The notes: generated by a model from the sequence alone, not told the origin. 59,883 bases of DNA from Microcaldota archaeon (GCA_021787495.1 JAJYLX010000005.1:1-59883); one strand, 5' to 3'. Shown: positions 1-9,832, counted from the first letter of the stretch. Numbers and translations are program-made.

Positions 1-3000
1 CGGAGTCACCGAGTAGCTGTACTTGTTGCTGCCTGTCCCTCCCGTGGTGTGGTTGGTGAAGAGCACGGACTGGTCTGCACTAATCAGGTTCGTGTTGGCC
101 GTGAATGAGGTGAACTTCAGCACAGGCTCCACCTGGATGCTGATGCTGTTCGAGGCGACCTCGTTGGATGTGTCTGTGGTCGTGAGTGTCACGAGGTAGT
201 TCCCATTCATGTTGAAGGCTATTATGTTACCGTTGACGGTATACTCCATAGTGTTAGAGCCCGGCGAGACGGTGTATGTATTTATGTCGTTCTGCGTGCC
301 TCCGGTTGAATAGTTGCTGAACCCTACTGTCTGACCGGCCGATATCAGCACCGCATTGGCGCTTATCTGCGTCGTCAGCGGCGGAGTCACCACTATATTT
401 GCCATAGTGTAGTTGTACTCGCCAGTGTTGTCACTGACCTGCAGCAGCACTGGGCACGTGCCTATGTCGTTGAAAGTGAAGATGTTGTTGCCGCTGTAAT
501 CAGCGCACGGGAGCGGCGCCGTAATCTCGCAGTGCGGTCCTGGGCCGAGCTGGCATGACTGCCAGTTGCCCGTGAGATACGAGTATATGATGTTGCCGGT
601 GCCACCGCTGATTGAGTTGCTGAATGACACAGACTGGCCCTGGCTTATGTACGTAGTACTGGGGATGAGCGTCACAGTCAGAGCGGGAGTGACCTGTATG
701 TTCGTGCTGCTTGTCGCGACTTCGCCTGATTCGTCGCTCGTCGTGAGCGTGACCGTGTATGTATTAGACGTGAGGAATTGTATCACGTTCCCGCTCAGGA
801 TATAGTCAAGTCCGGCGCTGCCTGGCGAGACCGTGTACTGGTTGACATCGTTGCCGGTGCCGTCCGTGGAGTAGTTGGTGAACGAGACCGACTGGCCTGC
901 AGAGATATAGGTCCAGTTGGGCTGTATGAGCGTTGTGAGTCCTGGAGTCACGTCGACGTTGATTCCGTTCGTCCAATTCGCTATCTCGTTGGTCGCGTCC
1001 TTGGCGCCGAGGGTCACGAGGTAGTTGCCCGATGCCTGGAATGCCAGGCTGTCCTGGTTGGAGAAGACGTACGCGGCCATGGCGACAGACGACGGTGTGC
1101 TATATGGCGACAGTGGCGACAGCGTGACCGTGTAGATTCCCGGATTCTGGGTGCACTCCGCTATGGTCACGTTGGCATAGTCAGAGACCGAATTGACGCT
1201 TGTTATCTTCGAGCAGCCCGATGGGAGGGTTGCCGTGCTGGCGTACCATCCCGCGGCGGTGACTATTATGACCTTCGAGTTGGGCGACGTGACCGTGTAC
1301 GACAGGGTCGTGTTGTCAGGGCTGTTCCCGTGTATGACGCCGTTGGACGTGAAGACCGTAGCGTCGGATATGGGCAGGCTTATCCCTATGCCTGCGATCA
1401 CTCCCTCATCGAGCGCATTGATCGTCATAGTGCCGAGCGTGCCCACGCTGGAGGTCTGGTAGCCTATCGAGGCGCATGGCGCGCCGGGCATGCCTGGGTT
1501 GCATGGGCCCTCTGGAGCTACAACAGTCGGGACCCATGACGTGGTGTCTATCAGCACGTTGCCGTCAGACCCTGCGAAGATGTATGTTGCGGCCCCTGCA
1601 GGCAGCGGAAGCGAGATGCTCATCTGGCTGTTCGCCCCACCATCACTAGAGAACGCAATGCTGTTGTACGAGAGCACAGAGAAGGGCGTTGCTGGCAGCG
1701 CGACCGCGTTGCCGTTGACGAAGTATGTCAGTATTGTGTTGCCCGTGCCTCCTGTTATAACGCTGTTGAAGCCTACGGACTGCTCAGCGGAGATGTAGAG
1801 CCTGGAGGTGTTCGTGAACGACTGTATCGTTAATGGAGGCGTGACGGTCACTATGACGTTCGATGATGCAATCTCATTGGTCGCGTCATTCGTGGTCAGC
1901 GTGACAGTATAGATGCCGTTGGTGTTGAACGTGAAGATGTTGTTGCTGTAGGTCCAGCCGCTGTTAGGCAATACTGAGTAGGTAAGCACGTTGCCGCCAG
2001 TGCCGCCCGTTACCGTGTTGCTGAACAGCACAGACTGCCCTGCCGAGATGTAGGTCCAGTTGGCAGAGAGGGTAGTTTCAAGTGGAGCGGTCACATTGAT
2101 GTATATTGAATTGGTTGCAATCTCGTTCGTCGCGTCCGTCGTTGTCAGCGTCACGAGGTAGTTGCCCTTCATGTTGAAGGCTATTATGTTACCGTTGACG
2201 GTATACTCCACAGTGTTAGAGCCTGGCGAGACGGTGTATGTATTTATGTCGTTCTGCGTGCCTCCGGTGGACGTGTTGGTGAACAAGACCTTCTGGTCAG
2301 CGGAGATGTAGGTCCAATTAGCGTGTATCTGGGTCTGCAGTGCAGGTGTGACAGTTATTGTATTGCTGGATTGGTTGACCTCCCCGGTAGCGTCCTTGAC
2401 GTGCAGCGTCACTATGTAGTTGCCCTGCGCGCTGAACTGGTAGATGTTGTTGCCCATGTACGTGAAGCCGCTGTCAGGGCTTACCGAATAGGTGAAGACA
2501 TTGCCGTTTGTACCGCCAGTAGTGTAGTTGGTGAACTTGACCGACTGGTCCGCCGAGATGTAGGTCCAGTTGGCCGACAGGAAGGTCTTGAGCGGCGGGG
2601 TGACCTGTATCGGCACGTTCGCCGTATAGTTCTCGCCGGATATGTCTTTGACGTACAGCTGCACGAGGTAGTTGCCCGCCTTGGTGAAGTTGTAGATCGT
2701 GCTGCCCGTGCTGTTCAGTGTATTGCTGTTTACCATCTGTCCCCCTTCAGGAGCTGAGAGGACGTTGTATGTCCAGACGTCTGCACCAGTTCCTCCCGTA
2801 GTCACGTTGTGGAACGTAACACCCTGATCTGCCGAGATGTAGGTCCTGTTAGCCGTGAACTGGGTCATAACCAGAGAGGCGTTCAGTATGAACTGCTCTG
2901 GCCCGATTTGTGTGGCGCTAGCAGGACCGGTGCTGTCCTGTCCGATCAGATAGATATCATACTTGCCCAAAGGCGAGCTGCTGTTTGTCTGGAAGAGCAG

Positions 3001-6000
3001 TGCCGATGGACCGCTCGGGTAGGTGGGCAGGAGCGCAGTGTTGTCTATAAGGTTCGTGCCCTGCTGCTTGGTGAGCTTGCCTGAGGTCATGTTCCATACG
3101 CCTGTCATCACTAGGTAGGCGTTCTGGCTCGGTACGTACACTTCATACGTGTTGGCCGAGACGTTGTTGTACTGCGGATAGATGTAAGACCACGTTTCAG
3201 CCGTCCCTGAGACAAAGGTGTTCGATGCAGGAGTACCGCTGAACTTGAGCGTGGCTGTAGTGAGCGAGTATCCGAAGTCGACGTAGCTACCCTTCACCTT
3301 GCCCCAGTCCTCGGTCCTCTGCGGCGATGGTGTCGTCCATATTCCGTTGTTGGAGCCGATGAACAGTATGTTGCCTACGTAGTCCTTCCCTGTCTCGCTG
3401 TAGTTGACGCTAGCGTTCGGAAGTATCTCAGCGCCGAACTCTGGCTTGGCCGACAGGATGTTGTTGTTGAACAGTGTGAAGGGACCTAAAGGCCCTATTG
3501 ATATTTGGCTGGCATTACCGTATATTGAGCTTCCATTAATCATGTCCCAGTTTCCTGCATTCTGTGCCGCAGAGGTGCAGAGCGCGGACGTGATGTCGTT
3601 GACGGAAAGCCACGACGGGCACTGTGACCACGTCGTACCGAACGGCAGCTTGTAGAACACTGAAGAGAACCAGTAGAACTGCGGGACGTACATGTCAATC
3701 GAGAAGGTGCTGACAGGGGATCCGAGCGCTGGCTCTGTCGTGCCGCTAACAAGCGATATCGGGATGCTGTTGCCCGGCAGGTCTATTATCCAATGGTACG
3801 AATACGGAGGCACGCCGCCGCTCGCCCCTTTGTTTATGTCTGCCACGAGCTGATCCCTGCTGAACACAGGCAGCGTCGTGTTGAGCACGTTCTCTATGCC
3901 TGGATAAAGGATGGCGGTCCCATTGAGCGTGAGAGTCTCGTTTGCTGTTATTATGACGTTGGAGCTCGCCTCCTCGCCAGTCTGATCCACCGCGTTGAGC
4001 GTGACCAGGTACTTCTGGTCGTTGATGTCGCCTTGCGGCGTGAACGTGTAGACATTGCTCCCATCATATGAGTACCAGTCGCTCGTCCTGTTAATTGCAT
4101 AAGTGTACACCACATTGCCCGTTCCGCCCGTCGTGGTGTTCGTGAAGAGCACCCTCCCTCCATTGAGTATCGCGGTCCTGTTGGCGAAGAGCGTGAGGTT
4201 CAATGGTGGTGTTACGGTTATGACCACGTTCGACGAGTCTGCGACCTCGCCGGACTGGTCAACAATGGTCATATTCACTATATAGTTGCCCGCATTCGTG
4301 AACTTGAATATGTTGCCGTTGGTCGGGTTCTGTATGAAGTTGATTATGGGCGTTGGTGTAGGCGCAGCTGGAGGGGTCGCGGACAGGTAAGGCGCATTGT
4401 CGATTATGTTTGCTATGTCGCTGTTTGACGGAAGTGGCATGTTCTCGCCGGTCATATAGAATATTCCGGTTAAGGCGAGTGCGGAGCCTGTTCCGGGTAT
4501 ACTAACCACGTCCGGGAATGCGCATGCCTTTGTCATGCATACGGTGTTAGAATACCGGCTATCCCGTATCATCATTGCAGTATCGTTCATGGCGTTCGCG
4601 TAGAGATAGGAGTATTCATCTATCTTCCCTGAAACGAATGTACTGGAGCTGGGTATGCCGTTAAACGTCAGGTTGCCTCCCTCAAGTATGTATCCGTCAT
4701 TGATCCCGTTGTAGTAAAGCTCCAGTCTGTTCACCGCAGCGTCGGCATGCCATACCATGCTGTTGCCCACCTGATAGAAGATTATGTTGCCTGATTCTCC
4801 AGATGGTGTGAGCGGTGAGAACTCTATCTGCGCCTCGATTGCATTGCTTGACAGGAAGACGAATGGTGAAAAGTCGCTGCCTGACGGACCGAAGCTCGGC
4901 GAGTTCAGATCCCAGCCAGAGTTCTGGTAGGCATTGTTCCCGTTTGCCGTTGGAACCAGGCAAGCAGGGTTGTTCGCTGTAGGAATGTCGGGGCAGTTGG
5001 TCCACGACCCGAACTGTACGCTGTCACCGAACGTGTAGGTGCCGAACCAGTAGAAGTCGTTGTCTATGGAATTGAGCGTGAAGCTCGGATATGGCGAGAC
5101 CTGGTATGTAAATACGTTGCTGCCCGTGCCTCCAATCGTGCTGTTGGTGAACTTGATGCTCTGTCCAGCGCTGATGAATGTCCTGTTTGCATTGAAGTTA
5201 TCAACAACAAGTTGCGGTGTAACCTGTATAGTTACAGAATTAGATGAGGTTTCGCCCGTCGCGTCGTTCGCCGTCTGACTTATCACGTAGTTGCCTTGAG
5301 TGCTGAACGTGAAGATGCCGTTGCTCTGCGTGAGGCCCGTGTCCGGGCTGACAGAGTAGCCGGACAGAATCGTGTTGCCCGTGCCTCCAGAAACGGAATT
5401 CGACACCATTATTGACTGGTCGGCCGAGATGTAGGTCATGTTGGCGGTGAGCGACAGGAAGAGCGGCGGCGTCACCTGCACCATAAGCGCGTTGGATGCC
5501 AGCTCTCCCGATGCGTCATTGGCAGTGAGCACTGCCATGTAGTTGCCTGCTTGAGTGAACGTGAATTTGTTGCCGCTTTGGGTGAATCCTGTGTTAACTA
5601 ATGCAGCGTCAGGTATGGGCAGCAGATACTGGGTGTTTTGGTAAAGGTTTTCTATCTGCGCATCAGTCAGCTGCGAAGACGACATGTTTATTACACTGGC
5701 AAGCGTCAGGTACCCATTCATTGCAGGCACATAGAAGGCCGTCGTGTAGGTCGACGGGCTGGCTTCGTAAATGCTGTTAGGCACGAACGCCCACTCGTAG
5801 AGCGTGCCGCCAAGGAAGGTGCCAGCGCTTGGAGTGCCGGAGAAATGCAGCGTGCCTCCCCAATAATCGAACTTGTAGAGCGTGTTGCTGGGGTTGTAGA
5901 GCCGTATCAGGTTATCGGCGGGATCAGCGAACCAGTAGCCAGAGCTGCCCTGCTGGACGAATATTATATTGCCTGAAACAGTGCCGGGGAAGTTCAGGAA

Positions 6001-8262
6001 GTACGGCTGTTCCACCAGCACGTTGCCCTCCAGGCTGAACGTCTCTGTGTTAGATGTTAAGTAGGACTGGCTGTTGTGGTTCCAGTTGGCGTTCGACAGC
6101 GCCCAGTACGAGCAGAAACTGCTGGATGAATATCCCGGCATGTACGGGCAGTTCGACCACGCGCCGTACGGCACCGCAGTGGAATAGGCGTTGTAGCCGA
6201 ACCACAGGAAGGTGTTTATGTAAGGGTTGATTGTAAACGTGTTTGACGGGCTGCCCGGCTGCATGTTCAAAGTCGTTGATGGTGTGTTGTAGGTGTACAT
6301 GTCATATGAATAGCTGTTGCCACCGCTGCCGCCCGTCACGGCATTGCCGAACAGAACAGACTGGTCTGCTGAGATGTAGACAGCATTTGACGTGAATGAC
6401 GTTGATTGCAGATTGGGATCTATCGTCAGGGTAGACATGGTGTTTGCCATTGCGTTGCTTGAATCCTCCGCTATCACGTTTACAGTATAAGGACCGCCAA
6501 CTGGGCCGCTGACGATGCATGTGTTTATCGAGTTGAAAGTGGACGAGCAGCCGCTCAGCACGGTAAGACCGCCAGGCAGGGCCCATTTATACATGTAGTT
6601 GCCTGTGCCACCTACTGCTGTTGCGGTGAACATCTGACCTTGCTCGGCAGAGACCGTTTGGCTCTGCGGGGTCAGTGATACCATCAGTGATGGGATGTTC
6701 ACTAGCACTTTTGCGTATGGCGGATCCTGTGTAGCCTCACCTTCTGTAGAGTTGACATGGATATAGTTGCCAGGAGCAATGTACTGGACTTGTGCGCAGT
6801 AATGTGTATTTACCTTTGGGGATACAGTGAATGTAGTCTGGCGATGGTAGTTATTATATGATCCGTGCAGCACCGATGTCGAGTTAACAACGTTAGATGT
6901 AACATAATACGATGAGGCGGTGGTTAGGCCCCCGCAGGATTGTGTGTTGTTGTATAGTAGAACATTGAATGTATATGGATAAAGGGTGCCCCAACTGCAT
7001 GTACCGCTTTCTGAGAAGTCACCTTGGTTAGTCGTCGGGCTTGTGCTGCAGTATCCAAGGACTTTCCACGCCACAGTTAGTGTGGTTGACTGGCCATATT
7101 CTATTGTGTTCGTCGTATCCATGCCATTGGCAAAGTTCGGGAACCCTATACCTGAGGGCCAGTCAACGACCAGCTGCGCAGTCGCTGAGTAGTTGTCAGA
7201 CATGTTAGAAGCGTCAGCCGCGAAGAGCGTGACGTTGTATGTTCCGTCTGTAAGGTTGAACTTGCTTCCATTTGAGCATGCGAGCGTTTCTCCATATGAG
7301 AATGTTACGTTACCCAGGCCGTTAGCGCTGTTCTGCATCGGTGTGGTATAGGTGCATGGGACTACTGTACCGTTGACGAACGTACCATTGATTGACCACT
7401 GTAGTTCATAGGTGCTTGACGATCCTGTCGCATTTCCGTAGAATGTGATGTTGCCAGTGCCGTATATCACTGGCGGCGTAACGTTTGCATACAAACCCGC
7501 TATAGTTACAGGGTCGACCTGAAAAACATTGCCGGAGCTATCTATCACATTGACCCCTATATAGTAAGGTCCTCTCTGTGTGGGCTTGAAGTAGCACGTC
7601 TGTAGGGTGGCGGACCCTTGTATGCAATCCGCTGCGGGGTTGGACAGAACGTTGGCCGGATTAATTTCATACCAATCATACGTATATCCAAGGATTGCAT
7701 TCCCGCCTGTCGCGGTCACTGTTATGGCCGAGACCTTGTCAAGTGGAGTCCTCTTCGGGAAGTTAGTTATTGCAGCGTTAAGTGGCTGGGGCTCGGCCTG
7801 GCCTATTGTTGTTGTAGATGAAGTTGCGGATGTACCACTTGGGATGGATGTGGTCTGGGAGGCAGCAACATTTATTGTTACCGAATTGCTACCGATGTTA
7901 CCGTTTGAGTCTGTCGCAGTCAGAGTGACAAGATAGTTGCCAGCGGTATCAAACTGTATGACGTTGTTTGCTGTCGTATAATCTGTTCCAAGCGAGCCTG
8001 GGGTTATCAGATAAGCATAGATGTAATTCCCTGTGCCGCCCGTTACCGTGTTGCTGAATAGCACGGACTGTCCCGCTGATATCGACAGCGACAGCACATT
8101 CGCATTCAGAGCTACCGCTATGCTGTTTGAGTCTGTCGGGCTGTTGGAGGGAAGAGCCTGCGCGTGCGCGTTTATCACTGCGACGCTCACCATTGCGAGG
8201 ACCGCGACGATGGCCACGAGAGCCGTGACCGACGTCATCGACAGCAGCAGTTTTTTGTTCAT
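1..8262 (-). CDS. Giant secreted Ig-like repeat surface protein (partial, C-terminus beyond left edge)
   Basis: The frame stays open from the ATG at 8262 to base 1, giving at least 2754 residues with no stop seen. Residues 1 to about 35 form a signal peptide (NKK, then a long hydrophobic run ending in AHAQA). The rest is built from about 14 Ig/PKD-like repeats of about 85 residues, each with an ISADQSVLFxN motif followed by TGGTG and closing with GNYLVTLTxxD. Clear copies have this motif near 70-90, 890, 1790, 2040, 2295, 2550, 2830, 5425, 6365 and 8060. Three repeats carry an inserted domain of about 220 residues with a CP...C pair and a SGNIIF motif (near 2960-3680, 4385-5065 and 5600-6250). 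A Ser/Thr linker lies near 7790-7870. Role inferred: S-layer-like or adhesin protein outside the cell. A TATA-like box about 26 bases upstream suggests a leaderless mRNA. The missing end prevents any statement about the anchor. Confidence 0.88.
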   Translation of the reverse strand, partial: MNKKLLLSMTSVTALVAIVAVLAMVSVAVINAHAQALPSNSPTDSNSIAVALNANVLSLSISAGQSVLFSNTVTGGTGNYIYAYLITPGSLGTDYTTANNVIQFDTAGNYLVTLTATDSNGNIGSNSVTINVAASQTTSIPSGTSATSSTTTIGQAEPQPLNAAITNFPKRTPLDKVSAITVTATGGNAILGYTYDWYEINPANVLSNPAADCIQGSATLQTCYFKPTQRGPYYIGVNVIDSSGNVFQVDPVTIAGLYANVTPPVIYGTGNITFYGNATGSSSTYELQWSINGTFVNGTVVPCTYTTPMQNSANGLGNVTFSYGETLACSNGSKFNLTDGTYNVTLFAADASNMSDNYSATAQLVVDWPSGIGFPNFANGMDTTNTIEYGQSTTLTVAWKVLGYCSTSPTTNQGDFSESGTCSWGTLYPYTFNVLLYNNTQSCGGLTTASSYYVTSNVVNSTSVLHGSYNNYHRQTTFTVSPKVNTHYCAQVQYIAPGNYIHVNSTEGEATQDPPYAKVLVNIPSLMVSLTPQSQTVSAEQGQMFTATAVGGTGNYMYKWALPGGLTVLSGCSSTFNSINTCIVSGPVGGPYTVNVIAEDSSNAMANTMSTLTIDPNLQSTSFTSNAVYISADQSVLFGNAVTGGSGGNSYSYDMYTYNTPSTTLNMQPGSPSNTFTINPYINTFLWFGYNAYSTAVPYGAWSNCPYMPGYSSSSFCSYWALSNANWNHNSQSYLTSNTETFSLEGNVLVEQPYFLNFPGTVSGNIIFVQQGSSGYWFADPADNLIRLYNPSNTLYKFDYWGGTLHFSGTPSAGTFLGGTLYEWAFVPNSIYEASPSTYTTAFYVPAMNGYLTLASVINMSSSQLTDAQIENLYQNTQYLLPIPDAALVNTGFTQSGNKFTFTQAGNYMAVLTANDASGELASNALMVQVTPPLFLSLTANMTYISADQSIMVSNSVSGGTGNTILSGYSVSPDTGLTQSNGIFTFSTQGNYVISQTANDATGETSSNSVTIQVTPQLVVDNFNANRTFISAGQSIKFTNSTIGGTGSNVFTYQVSPYPSFTLNSIDNDFYWFGTYTFGDSVQFGSWTNCPDIPTANNPACLVPTANGNNAYQNSGWDLNSPSFGPSGSDFSPFVFLSSNAIEAQIEFSPLTPSGESGNIIFYQVGNSMVWHADAAVNRLELYYNGINDGYILEGGNLTFNGIPSSSTFVSGKIDEYSYLYANAMNDTAMMIRDSRYSNTVCMTKACAFPDVVSIPGTGSALALTGIFYMTGENMPLPSNSDIANIIDNAPYLSATPPAAPTPTPIINFIQNPTNGNIFKFTNAGNYIVNMTIVDQSGEVADSSNVVITVTPPLNLTLFANRTAILNGGRVLFTNTTTGGTGNVVYTYAINRTSDWYSYDGSNVYTFTPQGDINDQKYLVTLNAVDQTGEEASSNVIITANETLTLNGTAILYPGIENVLNTTLPVFSRDQLVADINKGASGGVPPYSYHWIIDLPGNSIPISLVSGTTEPALGSPVSTFSIDMYVPQFYWFSSVFYKLPFGTTWSQCPSWLSVNDITSALCTSAAQNAGNWDMINGSSIYGNASQISIGPLGPFTLFNNNILSAKPEFGAEILPNASVNYSETGKDYVGNILFIGSNNGIWTTPSPQRTEDWGKVKGSYVDFGYSLTTATLKFSGTPASNTFVSGTAETWSYIYPQYNNVSANTYEVYVPSQNAYLVMTGVWNMTSGKLTKQQGTNLIDNTALLPTYPSGPSALLFQTNSSSPLGKYDIYLIGQDSTGPASATQIGPEQFILNASLVMTQFTANRTYISADQGVTFHNVTTGGTGADVWTYNVLSAPEGGQMVNSNTLNSTGSTIYNFTKAGNYLVQLYVKDISGENYTANVPIQVTPPLKTFLSANWTYISADQSVKFTNYTTGGTNGNVFTYSVSPDSGFTYMGNNIYQFSAQGNYIVTLHVKDATGEVNQSSNTITVTPALQTQIHANWTYISADQKVLFTNTSTGGTQNDINTYTVSPGSNTVEYTVNGNIIAFNMKGNYLVTLTTTDATNEIATNSIYINVTAPLETTLSANWTYISAGQSVLFSNTVTGGTGGNVLTYSVLPNSGWTYSNNIFTFNTNGIYTVTLTTNDATNEIASSNVIVTVTPPLTIQSFTNTSRLYISAEQSVGFNSVITGGTGNTILTYFVNGNAVALPATPFSVLSYNSIAFSSDGGANSQMSISLPLPAGAATYIFAGSDGNVLIDTTSWVPTVVAPEGPCNPGMPGAPCASIGYQTSSVGTLGTMTINALDEGVIAGIGISLPISDATVFTSNGVIHGNSPDNTTLSYTVTSPNSKVIIVTAAGWYASTATLPSGCSKITSVNSVSDYANVTIAECTQNPGIYTVTLSPLSPYSTPSSVAMAAYVFSNQDSLAFQASGNYLVTLGAKDATNEIANWTNGINVDVTPGLTTLIQPNWTYISAGQSVSFTNYSTDGTGNDVNQYTVSPGSAGLDYILSGNVIQFLTSNTYTVTLTTSDESGEVATSSTNIQVTPALTVTLIPSTTYISQGQSVSFSNSISGGTGNIIYSYLTGNWQSCQLGPGPHCEITAPLPCADYSGNNIFTFNDIGTCPVLLQVSDNTGEYNYTMANIVVTPPLTTQISANAVLISAGQTVGFSNYSTGGTQNDINTYTVSPGSNTMEYTVNGNIIAFNMNGNYLVTLTTTDTSNEVASNSISIQVEPVLKFTSFTANTNLISADQSVLFTNHTTGGTGSNKYSYSVTP

Positions 8263-8282
8263 TCTACCGACCAGTACCGAAC

Positions 8283-8292
8283 GTTTAAGCGC
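8283..8292 (-). promoter_or_regulatory. TATA-like box of the giant surface gene
   Basis: On the minus strand this reads CGCTTAAACG, centred about 26 bases before the ATG at 8262, the spacing expected for a leaderless archaeal transcript. Confidence 0.45.
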
Positions 8293-8576
8293 GAAAGATA
8301 GGACAGGCTGCAGACGTAGATTCCACAGTCCCCCAAAGAGGCGGATTGGCGACCGCCCTTGCAACACATTGCTTTACCCCCAGTTGCCGAACCGCGAGCG
8401 CGGCCACATTATGCCGGCGCGCGGCGTTGTACGCATAAGTACGAACCTGCTGTGTACTTGAAATATTTATAGCTTCCGAAATTACGTCCAAACAAAGCAG
8501 GATGGCACCATTTAAGTCACTTTGCGTGCACTTCGGTTATGCAAGGCAAGGTCTTGTAACGATACATCTTTTGTTT

Positions 8577-8594
8577 ACTTTACTTAAGTAAAGT
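8577..8594. promoter_or_regulatory. 18-bp perfect palindrome, candidate operator
   Basis: ACTTTACTTAAGTAAAGT is a perfect palindrome about 80 bases upstream of the winged-helix gene at 8675 and about 45 bases before its TATA-like box. Symmetric sites of this size suit a dimeric repressor, and the downstream gene is itself a DNA-binding protein, so autoregulation is plausible but only inferred. Confidence 0.5.
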
Positions 8595-8636
8595 GGATTG
8601 GGGTATTTACCCGGTTCTATACATGGCCGGCATACG

Positions 8637-8644
8637 CTTAAATA
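8637..8644 (+). promoter_or_regulatory. TATA box of winged-helix gene 1
   Basis: CTTAAATA lies about 34 bases before the ATG at 8675, which gives an almost leaderless transcript. Confidence 0.45.
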
Positions 8645-8674
8645 GGCCGGAGCAGCAGTCCTCTCTGTAATAGC

Positions 8675-9100
8675 ATGCCGAGGAACTGCCCGATCGCGGG
8701 GGCGATGAACAAATACAGCCTGGACAGTGGCTCTGTCCTGCACATGGTCAGGATGAACTGGCGCCTTTCCGTGCTGTCGATCATATCTGCGGCCGACGGG
8801 GACGGGATCCGCTACCACAACATAGCCGGGATGTCCGGGCTGAACCCGCGCACGCTCTCCATAATACTCAAGGAGCTCGAGGAGAAGAGGCTCATAGACA
8901 AGGTCAGCGGCACGTTCGGGAACAAGGGCGCGTACCGCGTGACAAATGCCGGGACAACGGTCGTCAACTCCGACTGCCCGCTCGTCAAGATCGCGCTGAC
9001 TGAGCGCAGCAAGACGAGGAGGCTCTACACGCTGCTGCTCTACCTGACGGCCTCCGCAGCGGTGCTGCTGCAGTTCGCCACCACAATACCGTTCCAGTGA
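8675..9100 (+). CDS. Winged-helix regulator with C-terminal membrane segment (paralogue 1)
   Basis: 141 residues. Residues 25-95 form a winged helix: the core reads VRMNWRLSVLSII, then IAGMSGLNPRTLSIILKEL as second and recognition helices, then a wing (GNKGAYRVT). This pattern resembles HxlR/PadR-like regulators. Residues about 118-140 (LYTLLLYLTASAAVLLQFA) look like a membrane segment or hydrophobic dimer helix, absent from the neighbouring paralogue. An internal ATG at 8705 is an alternative start, but the TATA spacing favours 8675. The gene is monocistronic. The second copy lies 380 bases downstream in the same direction, so the pair probably arose by tandem duplication. The target is unknown. 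Confidence 0.75.
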   Translation: MPRNCPIAGAMNKYSLDSGSVLHMVRMNWRLSVLSIISAADGDGIRYHNIAGMSGLNPRTLSIILKELEEKRLIDKVSGTFGNKGAYRVTNAGTTVVNSDCPLVKIALTERSKTRRLYTLLLYLTASAAVLLQFATTIPFQ

Positions 9101-9230
9101 GCGCCGCCTGAGTCGCGCCGGGCCGCGAGGATCCATCCTCATGCAGAGCGGTCGCGCCGGGCGCCGGCAGCTCCAGAAGGCGGGCGGCCGCATACCCATC
9201 CCGCGTTGGCCGCACTGAACCGTGAACAAT

Positions 9231-9260
9231 GGCGGCGGCAAATCTCCCATGCCTGCCGCC
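9231..9260 (+). repeat. 30-bp direct repeat, copy 1
   Basis: Starts GGCGGCGGCAAATCTC and ends GCCGCC. The GGCGGC and GCCGCC ends are complementary, so each copy can form a hairpin. It differs from copy 2 at one base. Confidence 0.75.
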
Positions 9261-9363
9261 GCCTGAGTCGCTAGAATTAGCGGATGCTATATCAGTGTAT
9301 AGGTATACAAACTTTGCGACCGCGGCGGTGTATGCCGCTGTGCGGCGGGGCGCTCCGGAGTAT

Positions 9364-9393
9364 GGCGGCGGCAAATCTCCCATGCCCGCCGCC
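9364..9393 (+). repeat. 30-bp direct repeat, copy 2
   Basis: Second copy of the hairpin-forming repeat, 133 bases downstream of the first. With only two copies and unequal flanks it is not a CRISPR array. Confidence 0.75.
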
Positions 9394-9446
9394 TCCGCCA
9401 TCGATGGGAAGAGGTTGAGACTTCCGTATCGGCAAAAGTGGGAAGG

Positions 9447-9454
9447 TTTATAAT
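9447..9454 (+). promoter_or_regulatory. TATA box of winged-helix gene 2
   Basis: TTTATAAT, centred about 32 bases before the ATG at 9483. It supports that start over the upstream GTG at 9438, which lies before the TATA box. Confidence 0.6.
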
Positions 9455-9482
9455 TTGCCAGCCCCGTATTAACCATGATGCC

Positions 9483-9827
9483 ATGTCCGCGACAGCGTGG
9501 TGCCCGGTCGAAAGGGTCGTCGGGTCGTACGGAATAAGCAGCAACGATATCGCCAGGCTGGTGAGGATGAACTGGCGCATGGTCGTGCTCGAGATAGTGG
9601 CGGCGCACGAGGGCGCGATGCCGTACAGCGACATAGCCTCGGAGTCCGGCCTCAACTCCAGGACGCTGTCCATAATACTCAGGGAGCTCACGAAGGAGAG
9701 GCTGCTGGACAAGCACGGCCCTTCAGAGGGAAGCGGGAGGGCGGGCTACTCGGCAAGCATGATAGGCAAGAGGATAGCGACGATGCCCTGCCCGATCCTC
9801 AGGTTCGCGTCCGAAAGGAAGAGATAG
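9483..9827 (+). CDS. Winged-helix regulator (paralogue 2)
   Basis: 114 residues. The centre repeats the motif of the upstream paralogue almost exactly: VRMNWRMVVLEIV, an acidic turn, then SGLNSRTLSIILRELTKERLLDK, followed by a wing. It lacks the C-terminal hydrophobic segment of paralogue 1. I start it at the ATG at 9483 because the TATA box at 9447-9454 would leave the in-frame GTG at 9438 outside the transcript. It converges with the membrane-protein gene at 9833, leaving 5 bases between stops. Function: DNA-binding regulator of unknown target, inferred from the fold. Confidence 0.7.
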   Translation: MSATAWCPVERVVGSYGISSNDIARLVRMNWRMVVLEIVAAHEGAMPYSDIASESGLNSRTLSIILRELTKERLLDKHGPSEGSGRAGYSASMIGKRIATMPCPILRFASERKR

Positions 9828-9832
9828 CCCCG

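Larger units (their letters stand above)
8263..8674. other. Divergent intergenic region
   Basis: This 412-base stretch separates the giant surface gene from the first winged-helix gene. It holds promoter elements for both, an 18-bp palindrome at 8577-8594, and a second AT-rich box (AAATATTTATAGC) at 8461-8473. Downstream of that box a 29-codon frame (ATG at 8503, TAA at 8590-8592 inside the palindrome) could be a leader peptide, but nothing else supports it. No RNA gene was recognised. Confidence 0.5.
9101..9482. other. Repeat-rich intergenic region between the winged-helix paralogues
   Basis: 382 bases without a convincing gene. The stretch holds two copies of a 30-bp GC-rich repeat (9231-9260 and 9364-9393) and two copies of GCCGCCTGAGTCGC (9103-9116 and 9258-9271). 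An AT-richer segment lies around 9275-9330. The TATA box of the second winged-helix gene is at its right end. It looks like debris of local duplication. Confidence 0.5.

Noticed and set aside
8503-8592. 29-codon leader peptide gene
   Set aside because: A TATA-like box precedes it, but length, lack of homology and the stop lying inside the palindrome give too little support to list it as a gene.
9231-9393. CRISPR array
   Set aside because: Only two copies of the repeat, 133 bases apart, with no third copy, regular spacing or cas gene.
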